The position numbers and the translations under genes are program-made. Shown here piece after piece: positions 9,331 through 22,687 of a stretch of DNA of 64,000 nucleotides (position 1 is the stretch's first letter; each line of letters begins with the position of its first letter). Origin of the DNA: Diphasiastrum complanatum. Taxonomy: Eukaryota; Streptophyta; Lycopodiopsida; Lycopodiales; Lycopodiaceae. The stretch is from the NCBI GenBank assembly GCA_029204225.1, contig CM055102.1, positions 44,355,984 to 44,419,983 of the forward strand, in the 5' to 3' direction. The notes under the pieces are model-generated. The model did not search any database and was not told where the DNA came from. It saw only the letters and a program-made list of their open reading frames with translations.

Positions 9331-11492
9331 AACTTGCTAAACCTAAGTGTGGAAACAAAATGAATCTAGTTATAACTTAGTGCTACTATATTTAGTAATA
9401 TTTGAGAAATCCTTACTTATTACTCATAATAAATTCACCTTACAAATGTGTAAAATACCTTGGTTGCTTTCTATTTATATAATCTCACCTTACACTTTTA
9501 TGAAGTTCATTCAATGAAGTTTACTATAGACAAACATAATTAATTGTGCCATTTAAATGTTGTTGGAAATACAAAGGAAACTTTCATGCCGTGCTTTACG
9601 TAGATGTAAATGATTTAGCATTGAGTGACAATGCATTTGAGTATAAGTGAGGTACTATTTGGGTAGAAATTGGTAATGTACCTATTTGCCCTATACATAT
9701 TGGCATAATTGTTTACTTCAAAAAGGCTTCAATGTCCAAGATGTGATTCCTCGTACAAAGAGATAAAGTGGGAGAGTGGATTATGATCCTTGACTAATGG
9801 TTGGGTATGTCCTTCATGGGTTTCTAGCTGTGAAGCTCCTCTTTTCATGTGTTGATAGCCATGTCTAATTTTTCTCGTGTCACATTTTTTGGGTAATATT
9901 GCACTAAGTTGGGCTTAGGCACAACTTTGGCTAGGTTAATTCTAACATGCCCCTTCCAATTGATAGACCTTAAGAGCTGGATTGCATGCCCCTAGGGTAA
10001 GCTCGTGGGTTAATGTCCGGGCTGCCTGCAATGAAGGCTCAAATACATGGAGTGACTATTGTATGATATTATCATTTTAAGTACATCTAGTAGTGCTTGC
10101 AAAGGAAATACAACCTTGACTAAATGTGCACATGTGAGGAATTTTGGCCTTTCAAAGTGATAGTTGTTAGGACCATTATATGATGGGGTCTCTTAGCTTA
10201 GAATTGATGCTTCTAGTTTGAAGACTTAACAATTAAAAAACAAAGCAATATCTCTCCTAGGCTAAGACATAATACAAGCAAGAGATACACAATGTGCCTA
10301 TGTTGACAATTGCCAATGAGATATTGATTCATGCCACGACGGTCTAAATCCCACAATAGCTATATTCTACAAGTGAAAAGGTATTGGATGTGATGGAAAT
10401 AATAGATTTCCCCCAATCTTTCAGTCGACGATCCATCATTTAATTAGAGACATTGAAATTCCTAATAATATTGCTCATAAAAAATAGAATTCTATGATCT
10501 CACAAAAACAAAATAAGATTTGACAAAACAATAAGTTCAACAATTTAGATTAGCAACACAAAAGCAAAAGAGGCATCTCAAACTGCCATAATGCTTGTAA
10601 GTATTGCAGATCTAGCAGAAGTACATCGTTCATAGCTCACTCTTTAACCACAAATCGAAGATCAAAATTATGATGAATTTTAACAATATATCAAACAATA
10701 AATGTAGAAATTGCCTGAGAAATGGTCATAAAATAAAACAAATTAATTCTTGAAATAGAACTTCAATTTTGTATTAAGCTGAGGCATATACAATGCCAAA
10801 CTTTTAAAGAGGCAAATGCATCGATCGTAGTCTATGTTAGACTACAGCAAGCCAAAGAACAATCTCTAATCATAAAAGTAGAATTTGAGAGGGTGCACTT
10901 CCAAACTCCGTCTCCCAATATTAATGATTCACTATCGAATTTTATTTGCAAAACACATCCTCTATGAAGTTTAATCCAGTAACTAAATTTACAAGAAACA
11001 ATGAATGAAAAATTTGCATGTGAAATTGCAAAGTTCACATTTTTCACATTGTCAGAAATCTCATGTATTTCACCAATCCATGTAGAGTCAATTTTCTATT
11101 GTAGAAAATCTATGTATTTTTGTAGAGATTGTAGGCTGTTGTTTCTTTTGTAAACCTATAGGATAAATATTGTACAAATCTACATTGAAAATGAGTTCAT
11201 TAGAGATAAAACCTCCAATAAGATGAGCACCACAACCATCAACCCTCAACACATTTTTGAAGAATCCAAAAAGGTCAACATTTCTGAACTTGGGGATGGG
11301 GGTGTGAGGCAAGTTCTACAATATACAACAGGTTGTGGTCCCTAGCTCATGGGAATAACTATCATATGAGGCCTATTAAGGTGTTAGTCAATTCCACATG
11401 GTTAACGTCATAATACATCGCAATGGAACTCAAGATATTTGCAACTCATCCTTTCTCAAGATGTTGGTTGCTTGGCCTCTCTTAAGCTCATC
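9331..11492. other. AT-rich intergenic DNA with no supported gene
   Basis: Frames are at most about 75 codons and match no family that I recognise. Around 9590-9720 the plus strand has weak Copia-RT-like wording (a YVDVNDLALSDN-type run), which is too poor to call. The rest looks like old decayed repeat DNA. Confidence 0.4.
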
Positions 11493-11834
11493 TTAAAGAA
11501 ATAAGACACCTTGTAAACTTTCCATAAATTGGAGATTCTCTTGAATGGCATAGGATTTGACTAATTTAGTGTAATCATCATTCAATCCATTCAAAATTAT
11601 TTGAACTAGCTCATTTTGCTTTATAGGATCCATTATACTATCAACCTCCCTATTGACATCCTTGACTCTAAGCACAAAGATTTGAGCACTTTCACCCTTT
11701 CTTTGATAACTTTTGAGGATCTAATTTTTCAAAGCAAGAATTCTTGAAGTGTTTATGGCTTACAATGTATCCCAAGCCTCCTTGGCTGAGACACAAACTG
11801 CTACCTCGTTGAGGAGCTCATTTGACACATTCAT
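11493..11834 (-). pseudogene. Copia gag (UBN2-type) relic
   Basis: Reading down from 11834, the frame shows the middle of a Copia Gag: AVCVSAKEAWDTL, a stop, then a run with FVLRVKDVNREVD, NELVQIILNGLNDDY and SYAIQENLQFMESLQ. This wording is shared with the plus-strand gag relics at 19848-20501 and 48885 on, so all three belong to one Copia lineage. Two stops lie within it and it ends at 11493. No zinc knuckle follows. Confidence 0.8.
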
Positions 11835-12194
11835 TTTAATACAATGAAGTGCGAATCTCAATCTTTTCTTGTACCTTAATTCTTTTGTTAATTCTTTTTC
11901 TTCCCAACAAGATAGATTTGTAATTTGGATCCTAATTTTGGGCTACAAAGGTTCACAATCTATAGGAACCTAGAAGTCGCAACAATTGCTATGACAAATA
12001 CATGAAATTTTCTCAATCAACAAAAATATACTAAAATTTGCGACATTTTCAATTTGTCACAGTAGTTGCATTTCAATTTGAACCATCAAGCAATATGGAT
12101 GCACATCATATTATGACTAAAAGCAATCAAGCATTGCGAATTCAAATATATTGTTATAATCTTCGTAATATCCATAGCTCAATTTTTGTTTTTT

Positions 12195-12872
12195 GTTGAT
12201 GCTTTCTATTGAAAGTATAATATTTTGGACCTTAAATGAGACTAATAATGACTCACAAGAGTGATTGATTGATTAATCTATCCAATGCAAAACAATGTCT
12301 CAAAAATTGATGTAGATTGGCAATTCTACACACATCAATCAAGAACAATATAAAATTATTGATCTTCGACCCCCACACATGTGGTATGACCTTCAGTATG
12401 GCCTGTAGATTGAGAATAAAGTTAATGACACTTAGTTTTCATGAATCACAAAAAATACAAGGCACATAGTGATAGAATCCAAGATTGCCAAATTGCTCTC
12501 AAAAAGTCCAAGGCATTACTATGGAGAAATGGATTGTATGTACAAAAGCTCTTCCCCACCTCAAGTTAGGTGAAAATCCGGCATGTAATAAGAAAGATAA
12601 TTGACCATTTTTGCCCTAATTTGTCAATCTTACCTAACCCTAGAGTTTTGCCAAGTTGGTGGCTATGTTGGTTATCCACCATGATTCAAGGAATTTGGAC
12701 CTATAATTTAGGAATTATGACCAAACAAGCCTAACTAACCCTATGAATGAGATCTAAACTATCTAGGGTAGCCTACACACGTCGCAACATGGAACCACAC
12801 CTGTGGGACCCACCTATGTACAAATTTACATGGTTTAATCAAGCTAGATTTGCCAATTGACAAATTCTCACA
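12195..12872 (-). mobile_element. LTR-B family LTR (probably solo)
   Basis: The minus-strand start TGTGAGAATTTG at 12872 and the left end near TGTTGATGC define about 678 bp. It aligns with the 40907-41602 copy over scattered blocks (for example the CAAGAGTGATTG region at 12258 and the CTAACT...GAC block near 12730). It has the family's paired boxes in decayed form (centres about 12780 and 12800) and a CACATGTG at 12376-12383. No primer site or polypurine tract flanks it, so it is probably a solo LTR. Confidence 0.6.
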
Positions 12873-13142
12873 CTTTCAATTCTTGAAGCAAGTTTGTAAT
12901 TGCTCTAGTAATTTTGTATTATTTTCGCTTCCGTACTTGGTATGATTATTATTGTATTTTGATACAATTGAAATTTGTGGCTAGTTGAGAGACTGAAAGA
13001 ACCTAAAATCTAGAATACTCTAATTCTTGTTTTTGACACAAATTAGTTTGAAGCTACATTGTTAGACTGAGTGTACATTTTGGTTGATTTGAACTGTTTT
13101 CCATTTATTGAGAAGTTGTGGACCACATCCTTGGTTTTGGCA
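12873..13142 (+). mobile_element. 3' part of a Copia 5' LTR
   Basis: The sequence ends in GGTTTTGGCA, directly followed by TGGTATCAGAG (13143 on), an initiator-Met primer site. The LTR's left end is not defined. The neighbouring LTR-B copy may have inserted into it. Confidence 0.6.
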
Positions 13143-13700
13143 TGGTATCAGAGAACATGTTTCTTACCAGTGATTTCAATTTTTGAGTTTCAAAGCTAGA
13201 AGTGATTTACTTTTTGACCTTGCTTATTCAACTTTGTGTTTCCAAAGATTAAACTCCAATACAAATTCCCTAAGGAAGGTTGGGTTGATTCTTGGCAAGT
13301 TGCATGAAAGTAATTAACATATGTGGAGATTCAAAGTGAAAGTCATCTTAATGGCTATAGAGTTACATTTATTGGCATAGAGGTCAAGCCCTTTGTTGAT
13401 GATCAAGCCATCTTCAAGTGGAAACAAAAGTGAATAGATGGCTTCTATCAGTTCTCCCTTAAAAGACACACATATTGTCATGGCTTTGTTGTCTAGCTTG
13501 CTTGACAATTACGAACATTGGACTATGATTGTGTTCACACAATTTGACTTGACATTGTCAAAAGCCATCTAAATGTTGCTTAAAAAAGAGACAAGAAGAA
13601 ATGGATTTTTTATCTTAGAAAAGCACATAGCCTTACTTTCAAAGAAAGAGAACCTGTTTCAAAATGAAAAAAATAGGACTCCTTCAAGAGGATAGGGTTA
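13143..13700 (+). pseudogene. Copia leader and gag relic
   Basis: After the primer site and leader, the plus strand at about 13319-13680 reads as a Copia Gag with several stops: MWRFKVKVILMAIE, then ISSPLKDTHIVMALLSSLLD, NYEHWTMIVFTQFDLTLSKA and a MLLKKETRRN end. These are the usual Gag helices in the usual order. No zinc knuckle or pol is seen after it. Confidence 0.65.
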
Positions 13701-14139
13701 GTACAACTAGAGCAATAACTCTGATGCTAAAACTGGTTCCTTAAAATCGCAACGCAGATATAAGAGTTAATGCTATTTTGTAAGAAAAAGGGACATATGA
13801 TCAACGATTTTTGAATTGTGAAAAGAAAGAATTTATAGTAGGCTAATGCTATTTTTGAAGAAACACAATGCTTTCTATCAGATGAATCACTAATTTCTAT
13901 TGTAAAGTCTCATTTCAGTGACAACAATCATTGTGTCATAACCAATGACTCTTAAGCTTTTCTTGCAAGTAGGTACTAGAAATGGGTTCTTGTACAAATT
14001 TAGTAATTGCTATTTTTAAAAATTTAGAGCTCTTAGTGCCTTAACCATCATGGATTAAAAAATCAAACATCTTAAAGGAAAAAGGTCTTTTTCTTAGAAA
14101 TAATTTTGAAGTAACATTTTTTTTTATAATTATTATTTC

Positions 14140-14414
14140 GAAGTATACCCCCATGCTCCCTTAGCAATCTTGGCAAGAGATCTATCAAACATCTTAGTTT
14201 CTTTCAAATTTAACGCAATGAAGCCCAATGCCTTTCAATCCCCTTGCTTCCACTCAATAATGGTAGCAACATCCACGTGTGTTTCTAGATCATTACCATC
14301 AAGCACTTCCCATTAATTCTTTGCTAGAAAAATCATTCTTATTTTGAATTTCCACATATGAAACTTATTTTCATCAAATTTTTCTATCAAAGAAATGTCT
14401 AAACTAGGCTCCAT
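14140..14414 (-). pseudogene. Copia gag N-terminus relic with minus-strand primer site
   Basis: The minus strand has an initiator-Met-like primer site (TGGTATCAAAGTGGG) at 14560-14574, with LTR-like DNA beginning at 14575 (complement of ...CCACAACA). About 145 bp on, an ATG at 14414 opens a Gag N-terminus: SLIEKFDENKFHMWKFKIRM and WEVLDGND are clear Copia Gag wording. Two in-frame stops interrupt it, and the frame ends near AKIAKGAWGYTS. Confidence 0.75.
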
Positions 14415-14893
14415 TAAAAAAAATAGCACCCTAAATTGACTTTGTATTAAACAAAGAGAATTAACCCTAGTCTCCATATTAAAATTCTAACAATCAAATG
14501 AGGATGCTAGGAATTTATCTTGATAAACAGTTTAATCAAAGATCTAGTTCCTAGTCAAACCCACTTTGATACCATGTTGTGGAATGGACATCAATTATCA
14601 AATTAGACAAATAATTCTCCTACCATCAAAATGAACGCAATTATAACTGAAGAGACAACATTTGATTCACATTTATTATTCACCCAAGAACTAATATGAA
14701 CTAGCATAAACAAATTCAATAATTGATATACTATTAATTAACTCAAAAATATTTGATATAAATAATGTGCCCAGACTTAAAACAATCACTAATTGTTGAA
14801 AAAGGACATGCTATAGAATAGAAAATTTTTTCTTTAAACAAAAACTTGTCATCTTATACAAGTGCGCATCAACCCTGTCTCTTCTATTTTTTC

Positions 14894-14894
<1 letters not shown>

Positions 14895-14950
<56 letters not shown>
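14895..14950. repeat. (GT)n microsatellite
   Basis: About 27 uninterrupted GT units. It lies to the right of the minus-strand Copia primer site, possibly inside that element's LTR. Confidence 0.97.
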
Positions 14951-14951
<1 letters not shown>

Positions 14952-17900
14952 GTTATTTACAAGGTAACTACAATCTGTATGATAATTACAAGATACGTAG
15001 TGTTAAATCTATTTTGTAACTACCTTTAACTAATCACTCAATCTTTCATTATCAAAATATAATATAGGATCTGATTTCTAATTGCCATAAAATTGACTTG
15101 ATTGTCAGTCATGAATATCGATGTTGAGATAGTTGATTGTCAAGATAGTTGATGTCAAGATGTATATCCATGATTAGAAAGATAATGAGATAAGGAACAA
15201 ACAATTGATGGTCCTTGTAGGCTTTACAATAGTGTTACTAGAATTTTTACTCGTACCAAAGCTCAAATAGGTGATAGTGAGAGATACCTCCAAGGCTTAC
15301 TCAAGGCAACAATAAGTGCCTAGGAAAGGAGAATACTCAATCTACCTTTTTCGAATAATTAGCCACAAGAAAAGCTTGATAGCATGCATAAGAGAAATAT
15401 GCATGTCTTTAAAAGAATGAGTCAAAAATTCTACAAATAGATGTGGCCTTATATTCAAGAAAACTAACTTGTAAAAAGAACTTAAGGTCATGATTCGCAA
15501 ATAACAATCTCTAACAATGCTCAATGTCACTTATAGCTAAATTTATTGCAAATTGGATAGCTCCAATAACACATATTATAGTTGTTTAGGCCTAATCAAG
15601 ACTAGATACATGATGGTCTTTGTAGCGGGTTTTTGACAAGGTTTTTGGTAGGATCTCCTAATGTCTCTTTTTGTTAATTGGAAGAGGAATGATATTTTAG
15701 TAGGAATCATGAACTGTATATGGGTGATGCACTTGAATGTGAGTTCTTCTAGAGAAACCAATTGGAGCCCTACATCAACTATAAGATTGAATAATGGATT
15801 AAGTCAAGGTTGCATGTCGTCTTGCATTGTACAACATATATACCCTTCCACTATAAGGTTTCTTAAGCAAGCTCAATAGGAGGGAGCATGTGAATCACTA
15901 AAGATTGATTCAGTGGAAACATATTACAAAGTCATTTCACTAATGATCTTGAAATCATGATTCAAGTAGCCGAACCATCCTTTGATAATCTACCACCAAC
16001 CATACATGAATATTGCAAAGTATTTGGATATGTACAAGTCATGAAAGCTCCATAGTGCTGTCATTATCTAATAACCCCATTTCATGTTGGCGATATCCAT
16101 TTCATGTTGGTGATATCAATAAATCCACCCATTAGACAACTAAGAGTCCTATAAGGGTGTAGGTCTCCATTGTTAATAAAATACATTGGTTCATGCAAGA
16201 AAAATTAGACAAAGGAATGAACAACATCTAACATTCGTAGCTAGGATAATGATTTTCAAGCACATCTCATCACCCAATCTCAAACATATCAACTATCACC
16301 TAAAAAAACAACTCATTTCATACAATAAAATACAAATATGACAATATAAGTCAAGATATGTTGGACTGCATGTGCTAGATGTACCTCTTAGAATATGAGC
16401 AAAAGAACCTAAATTTATCACCAAGTGATGGAGTTTGCACAAGGAATTAAATTGGATCCAATCTAGCACTTAACATCAACTCATAATCTCAACTCTGGCT
16501 TATTTTGGCAAGGGCTCCAAATTGGCACATAGAATCTGATCAAAATTGGACATCAGGATGCAACCAGCTCTCACAGCATGTAAACAATCAATTAAGCTTT
16601 CAATTCACCTATTACAAAGTACTAGTGAAACTACAACTCACCACCACAAAACAATGTGTCAACCATGGAAACTTGCGTTTAGGGACTCTTTACAATTGTT
16701 ATTGGGTAAACACTCTATTGTTGAGAAACTCTGTTATGGTTACATTAGAAAGGAGGAATGAAAAAATCTACATGCCTAAATAGTAATTTAGAGTACAATA
16801 AAAGCTCATTCTAATCATAACTTGCACCTCAAATTTGAAAAATGATGATATAGATGATTATCCAAGTTCTTGGAGGTACAAGGAGAAAAGGCTATGTGAA
16901 GCTTAAGAAAGAAAAGGTTTCTCATGATGTAGCCTTTGATTGGAAGTGGATTTTTTTAAATGAGAACTAGGTTCACTAAGCATATGGTGGGGTAGATAGA
17001 TAAGCTAGATGATGGTGTAGTCTATGTAATAGATATACTTATTCTTGCAAGCTAGATATTGTGGCCTAGTTGACGTTAACTTCTAGGAGTAGTTATTGTT
17101 CTATGTAGGTTTAATGTTAGAGATATACTATGGGGGCGTACATGCTATACAAAATTCTAGTGAAGCTTTTGGTTTTTAAGGAAGCTCAAATGCATAATAG
17201 ATCTAATTTTTCAACATCACAAAGATTTGGATGGACTTAAGCAATAGCAAATACTTTGTTGTAATCTCATCTTCATCATTTCTACTTCAATTTTGATAAG
17301 TATCATGTTATCTTATGGTTGCTTCATAGTGATAACATTGTTTTCACGCTACATAATGGAATGGAGTTTGATAGCATCTGGTTTAGTCTTAGCCAAAGCT
17401 ATGGATGAAGAATCATATGTTTCTTCATGATATGTCAAAAATAAGGATGTTTTCTTTTCTTCCAGTATTCAAGTCATGCAAAATTATTGTGTGAGGCATT
17501 GGTGCTTGTTGGAAATGAAATTTCAGTAGAAATCAAAATATTATCTTTGTTTCCAGTATTCAAGTCATGTAAAATTATCATGTGAGGCAATAGAAATAAC
17601 ATTTCAGAGATTTTTCAAATATGTTATTTACTCATGAGGAATAGAGTTCTTTGGTAGTCGAGTTACAAGATTCTCGGTGAGTTACATGAAAACATATGCA
17701 GATTTTGGAGGAATCTACCAAATAACAATGTATATTTATGCATTGGATCATAGTTGAATATTTTGATACGTACGTTTCCATCTTGTGGATCTACTATGTG
17801 TTTCCTAAGTATTGAGTTTATGTCGTATACTTAAATTAGACATATGAACAAGTAATGTTCGTAACATTTCTTGCATGTTAATGGTTCTTTCTATGAAAAG

Positions 17901-17980
17901 ATGACTTATTAACTTAGTGATGGTTTAGAAGATGTTCTAAATGTGGCGTTACTCTAGTATAAGTGAGTTTTGCACCTAGA
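14951..17980. other. Decayed repeat DNA with no supported gene
   Basis: I see no frame above 92 codons and no family motif that I would defend. A 20-bp direct duplication (TTCATGTTGG(C/T)GATATC) lies at 16081-16117. The stretch just before 17980 probably belongs to the Copia relic that follows, because its RNase H part begins without a recognisable RT core. Confidence 0.4.
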
Positions 17981-17989
17981 CATTTGAGA

Positions 17990-18540
17990 CTCCTGGATCA
18001 GTAGCAATTGACATGAGTACTTGGATTGCCACATCATTTCATTAATTGGTTGGTTTTTTTATCTATCTTATAACTATTCGTCCTGACATAAGCTATGTTG
18101 TAAGAGTGGTAAGTCAATTCATGGCTACACCCTAGGGAAAATCATTGGAAGGCCGCAAAGAGAATTCTTTGCTACATTAAGAGAACACCCACCCTGTATG
18201 AGAGACAACATGCTTTACCAATTTTATAGGGATTCGTAGATTCAGATTGAGCAGGTTGCATAGATGATAGTAGATCCACCACTGGCTATATCTAGAAAAA
18301 TTTGGCAATGGTGTATTTTTTTGGTCTAGCAAGAAATAGAAATACAATAGAAGTGGAATACAAAGCCCTATGCTAAGCTACATAAGAGGTAGTTTGGCTA
18401 AGAAGGATTGCTGGAAGGTGTTGGCATCCCATAGAGTAAGCCTACAGTGATTAGGTGTGATAGCCAAAGTGCTACTCAGCTAGCTAAGAACCTTGTATTT
18501 GATGCATACAAGTACTGCTCAAATATCCTATACAATTGTT
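17990..18540 (+). pseudogene. Copia RT C-terminus and RNase H relic
   Basis: Heavily mutated but ordered Copia wording: IYLITIRPDISYVVRVVSQF (about 18055-18135), then YVDSD-like and DDSRSTTGYI (about 18240-18290), then VEYKALC and EVVWLRRI (about 18350-18410), and a QSATQLAKN-like piece. At least five stops and several frameshifts. It ends just before the LTR-A copy at 18563, but no polypurine tract shows they are one element. Confidence 0.7.
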
Positions 18541-18562
18541 TGTTGAGTAGTGATCTGCTCCA

Positions 18563-19106
18563 TGTGAAAAGTTCAACTAGTTGAGTTGAGTTAAATTGGC
18601 ATTTTGAGGCCAATATGAAATTCAACTTAGAGATAGATTTGATAATGTTAATGAGGCCTAAGAATAGTGATTTTTACTATTTTTAGTAGCTAGGAAAGTT
18701 GATAATTAGACCTCTTCTGATTGGTTGATTTACATACATTGAATCTTGTCACAAAAATTTAGGTCTTTTATGAAGTGCCTAGAAACTACCATTTAGGGTA
18801 ACTTTTGGCAAGTGGCCAAATGTCATATTTTTTGCTATAAATAATAGTTCCAATGAGAATAATGTATTCAATATTTCTCTCTTCATTTTGAGAACATTCA
18901 TCTTCTATGCTATTGTCTTCTTTTAACTATGAATCTCCTCTTGATATCTTAATTTCTAATGTGCAAGAATGCTAAATTTTTAATGAGTTTTTCATGTATT
19001 TCTATGTTCTAGCATATTAGATGCATGATTTCTAGCTTGTTGATGAAACTAGATGTGCAACATCCAATTGATCCACTAAGCATGTTTTGGATCTGATTTT
19101 TTCACA
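18563..19106 (+). mobile_element. LTR-A family Copia 5' LTR
   Basis: The LTR starts TGTGAAAAGTTCAACTAG and ends TTTTTTCACA, followed by the initiator-Met primer site TGGTATCAGAGCC at 19107. It is 544 bp long and has a CTATAAATAA TATA-like box near 18834. Three other copies lie in the window, all on the minus strand (20502-20911, 38760-39218, 43791-44436). Confidence 0.85.
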
Positions 19107-19847
19107 TGGTATCAGAGCCTGTTGCAAGCTAAATTTGGAGATTTTGCTAAATCTAGTAGAGTATTTGAGGGTGCCACCAATTCTATGTAGAGTTGGAGTG
19201 GTTTCTATCTCAAATCAAGCATTCTCAAGTGTAGAAAGTGGATCTTTGTGATCCTATTCTTAGGTCAAATCACTTGTAGTAGGCCAATTTTTTAATCTAC
19301 TTACTTGAATTTGGAGACAAAAATTTCACATGGTTGTGAAGTAGCATTCTATTAGAATTTGTATCAAGTTTCTAGCTTTTGCATATAGCTTGTGATTTAT
19401 TCAATAGTATGTTCTTCTGATAAAATCAGAAAAGTTGGATAGTATCTCTTGTGATAAAGGATATGATCTTTTCAAGAGTGTGTTTCAAGTCTGGTTGATT
19501 TCAAAAAGTCATTCTATTGTAGTTTGATCAAGTGTGACCAAGAGTCAATCAATTCTATGTGCTAGATTTGCTAGCTTTTTGGAGAGAAAGAGAGAATAGA
19601 TAGGTTCCATATCTTTGTGATTTCTTCTTCATATCATTTTTAGAGGATCAAGAGCGTGCTAATGCATTGGAACATGTTTGAAGATTTGAATCAATCATTG
19701 CAACATGACTACAAATCGACTTACCTCAAGCAACTATTCAACTTGGAAGGTGAGAATGGAGTCTCTACTCGAGATGAATTAGTTGATGGACATTTTTGTA
19801 GGTGTGGAGGAGAGACCTTTGGCACCTCAAGAACAATTGAGGTATGA

Positions 19848-20501
19848 TAGGAGGGCAAAGAAATCTCTTAATGTTATCAAGGTGAATGTGATAAATGAAC
19901 TTCTCAAGTAAGTTGGTATGTGCACTACATCTAGTGAGGCTTGGAAAACCTTGAAGAAGGTTTATGAGTCAAAGTCTACATCAAGGGTCCTAACCCTTAA
20001 GAGGAAAATCTTTCAAAGTTTACAAAATAAGGATGAAAGTGCTCATGCTTTTGTTTTGAAAGTTAAAGTTTTGAATGATGAATTAGCATGTACTCACATT
20101 AAGGATGCTAAGCTTGTGCAAGTAGTTCTTAATGGCTTATGGGATGAACATGCTAACTTCGTGCAAAGTTTTGCTATTCAAAAGACATTGCCAAGTATGG
20201 AGGACTTGCAAGAGGTCTTGGTGTCTAAAGATTTTAGAGTCCAAGCAAGAGGAAAATTATCTTCTACATCTCAAGTTGGAGAGAAAGAAGCTATGTTCTC
20301 AAGAGGCAAGTTAAAGGGCTAGGACAAAGGTAACAAGTGGTCTAAAGGGCAAGATCAATGTGAGCCTTCTACTTTTGTTGGCAAGAAGAAAGATAGATCA
20401 AAGCTAAAATGTTTTTATTGTGGAGTGAAAGGACATTTTGTTAGTGATTGCTTTAAAAATAAAAGAGATCGAGATGAGAAGCTAACTCTAGATGAGGATG
20501 G
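19848..20501 (+). pseudogene. Copia gag relic with zinc knuckle (LTR-A element)
   Basis: This gag follows the LTR-A 5' LTR and a roughly 700-bp leader. SSEAWKTLKKVYESKS, LVQVVLNGLWDEH and FAIQKTLPSMEDLQEVL are Copia Gag core wording. After one stop at about 20320 comes the zinc knuckle CFYCGVKGHFVSDC (about 20410-20450), which binds the element RNA in the particle. An in-frame stop before VGMCTTSSEAW and disordered sequence before it show that the N-terminus is broken. The frame runs straight into an inverted LTR-A copy at 20502, so pol is missing. Confidence 0.85.
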
Positions 20502-20911
20502 TGTTGAAAAACAACATTCTACACACAAAAATTCACTATATCACCACCAAGATGCAAGAGATTAATGTAGAAACCCAAAGAGATATCTTTCATAAGAATG
20601 AATGAGAGAAGAATGAGAGAGATGAATTTATCCCACACTTGCATGCCTATTTATAATGGCCTCTCGACCATTTGGATCATCTTGCCTAAGCTTATTATCA
20701 ACATATGGAAGTTTCTAGATACTTGTCAAAAACTTAGATAACTTGACTGGATTCAATGTATCTCTCCTAGCCAATTAATCTGACCTAATCCACTTACATA
20801 CTTGCTAGAAATAGTAAACATATTATTTTTAACTATCTCTAAGTTGCTATGTACAATAATTGGCCTCAATATGCCAAATAACAAATGCAAAACTAGTTGA
20901 TTTTGTTCACA
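20502..20911 (-). mobile_element. LTR-A family 3' LTR, minus strand
   Basis: On the minus strand the LTR starts TGTGAACAAAATC at 20911, right after a purine tract (GTTCAAGAGGGAG, a typical polypurine primer), so it is the 3' LTR of a minus-strand element. It ends near 20502. It has an ATTATAAATAGG TATA box near 20657. It lies head-on to the plus-strand LTR-A element to its left. Confidence 0.8.
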
Positions 20912-20984
20912 CTCCCTCTTGAACTAGTTTAAGCATAGTTTTTATCATACAACTTTGATCCAACTTTAGAACGATCTTCATCCT

Positions 20985-21170
20985 AAGTATAGCTCTATGG
21001 AGCTTACACACATAATTGTGTTTACCTTCAATAATATAACCTTCGGATTGCACTATGTAAATGTCTTATTCAATAACTCCATTAAGATATGCTGTCTGTA
21101 CGTCCATTTGATGTATTTTCAAATTTGTTGTAGCAGCAAACGATAATAAAAGTCGAATAGAAGAATAATG
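20985..21170 (-). pseudogene. Copia RT relic (minus strand)
   Basis: Reading down from 21170, the sequence shows the RT segment KIHQMDVQTAYLNGVIE, a stop, then IYIVQSEGYIIEG and YVCKLHRAI, which is standard Copia RT wording. The catalytic and RNase H parts that should follow are absent, since the LTR polypurine tract comes within about 75 bp. A deletion has therefore joined the RT middle to the 3' end. Confidence 0.75.
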
Positions 21171-22295
21171 TAGGAGGTCACTACATTATCACGTGCACCA
21201 GTAAAGGATTAGTCTCATATGATACAAGCACTTGAAGAACAATATTCTGCTCTAGACACAAAGAGTTGAATCATTATCTCAAGAAAGACCCATTAGAATT
21301 CCTCTACTTGTCTTTAGATAGTAACATGCATGAAAGTAGAAGAGAAACTGGCAACTTTATAGTATTGAAGCTATCTGTCCATCGCTAGACTTCAAGCATG
21401 AAAACCAACGATTTATTCAAGATGTTGCGAAAAGTTGAAGCTATTGTCCATCATTGGGATAGTAGTAGTAGAGAGTTTCTTTTGGTGAAGCAATCAGCCC
21501 ATCGCTGAGTTCTATGTATGGGATTCATTCCATAAAGCAAGGACAGGTAGGTTGTATCATCATTGGACAAATGCGCTTCACTACACACGTTAATGTGGCC
21601 ATAATCCGCAGGGGATAGAGCTATCCCAACGCTATAAATCAGAGTTGAAAATGCGATGCAAGTAGACATATATGCAGCTAGTATGTCAACGCTATAAACA
21701 GTGCATACTTTCACAAAAAAAACGTTGCCTCCATCGTTGTCTTTTTAGATGGGATATGCTTACATTCTATTGAGTATATACCTTTGATATATCCATCACT
21801 GAATTGCTATACAAGAAACCTACTTATGCTTCCACATGATGGGTTAGCATCATCAATCGCTTAACGACTATCAGCGAATTCTTACAAAGAAGGTAGAGCA
21901 TTGAGCTAGTAAAGTGAGAGTAAGGGAAGAGCATACCATTGTGATGAAACCATTTGTTGATCTGTGAGCTAGTAAGGCGTGCTTTCAGCGTATCATAGAA
22001 GGGAAAACTCTTCGAAATGTTGTGAAGAGAAAGCATAGAAACCGTGTGTTCTTATAGTGCCAATCTGAGTGGTTACCTAGAAGGTGTGAGTGGAAGAGGG
22101 AAAGGTACTTTCCCTCCAGTTTAAGATTTAATTTAATTTTTTTTTGAATTTCCAATGGGGACACCCCTTAGTCAAAAATTAAAAAAAACTTCTACATAAG
22201 TAAGTTTTCTTAAAAAAGGACCTTAGAGGCAATACGTCCATCGTTGTCCACTTGTTAAGAAACGAAATGAGGCAAAATTGAACGAAGGAGCATCC

Positions 22296-22297
<2 letters not shown>
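21171..22297. other. Unassigned DNA with a recurrent CCATCGCTG-like phrase
   Basis: No gene is supported. A phrase like TCCATCGYTG or its variants recurs irregularly (about 21376, 21448, 21497, 21733, 21793, 22238), which suggests a much-decayed tandem repeat. Minus-strand frames of 70-87 codons match nothing that I know. Confidence 0.35.
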
Positions 22298-22517
<220 letters not shown>

Positions 22518-22687
22518 TTTGTGTACTTGGATCATTGGTAAGAATCAGTAAGGGCCATGATTCAAGGTTGTGTTGTCTGCTCATCTATGTGGGCAAAGGA
22601 AAAGTTACTCAATGTGTAGTAGAAGACGTTTGAACCAATACACTGAATCCTACCTAGCTCTTATTGCTACATTATCACATTAGTATT

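Noticed and set aside
16505-16783. 92-codon plus-strand frame
   Set aside because: A second frame overlaps it on the same strand, and there is no recognisable domain, intron signal or conserved wording.
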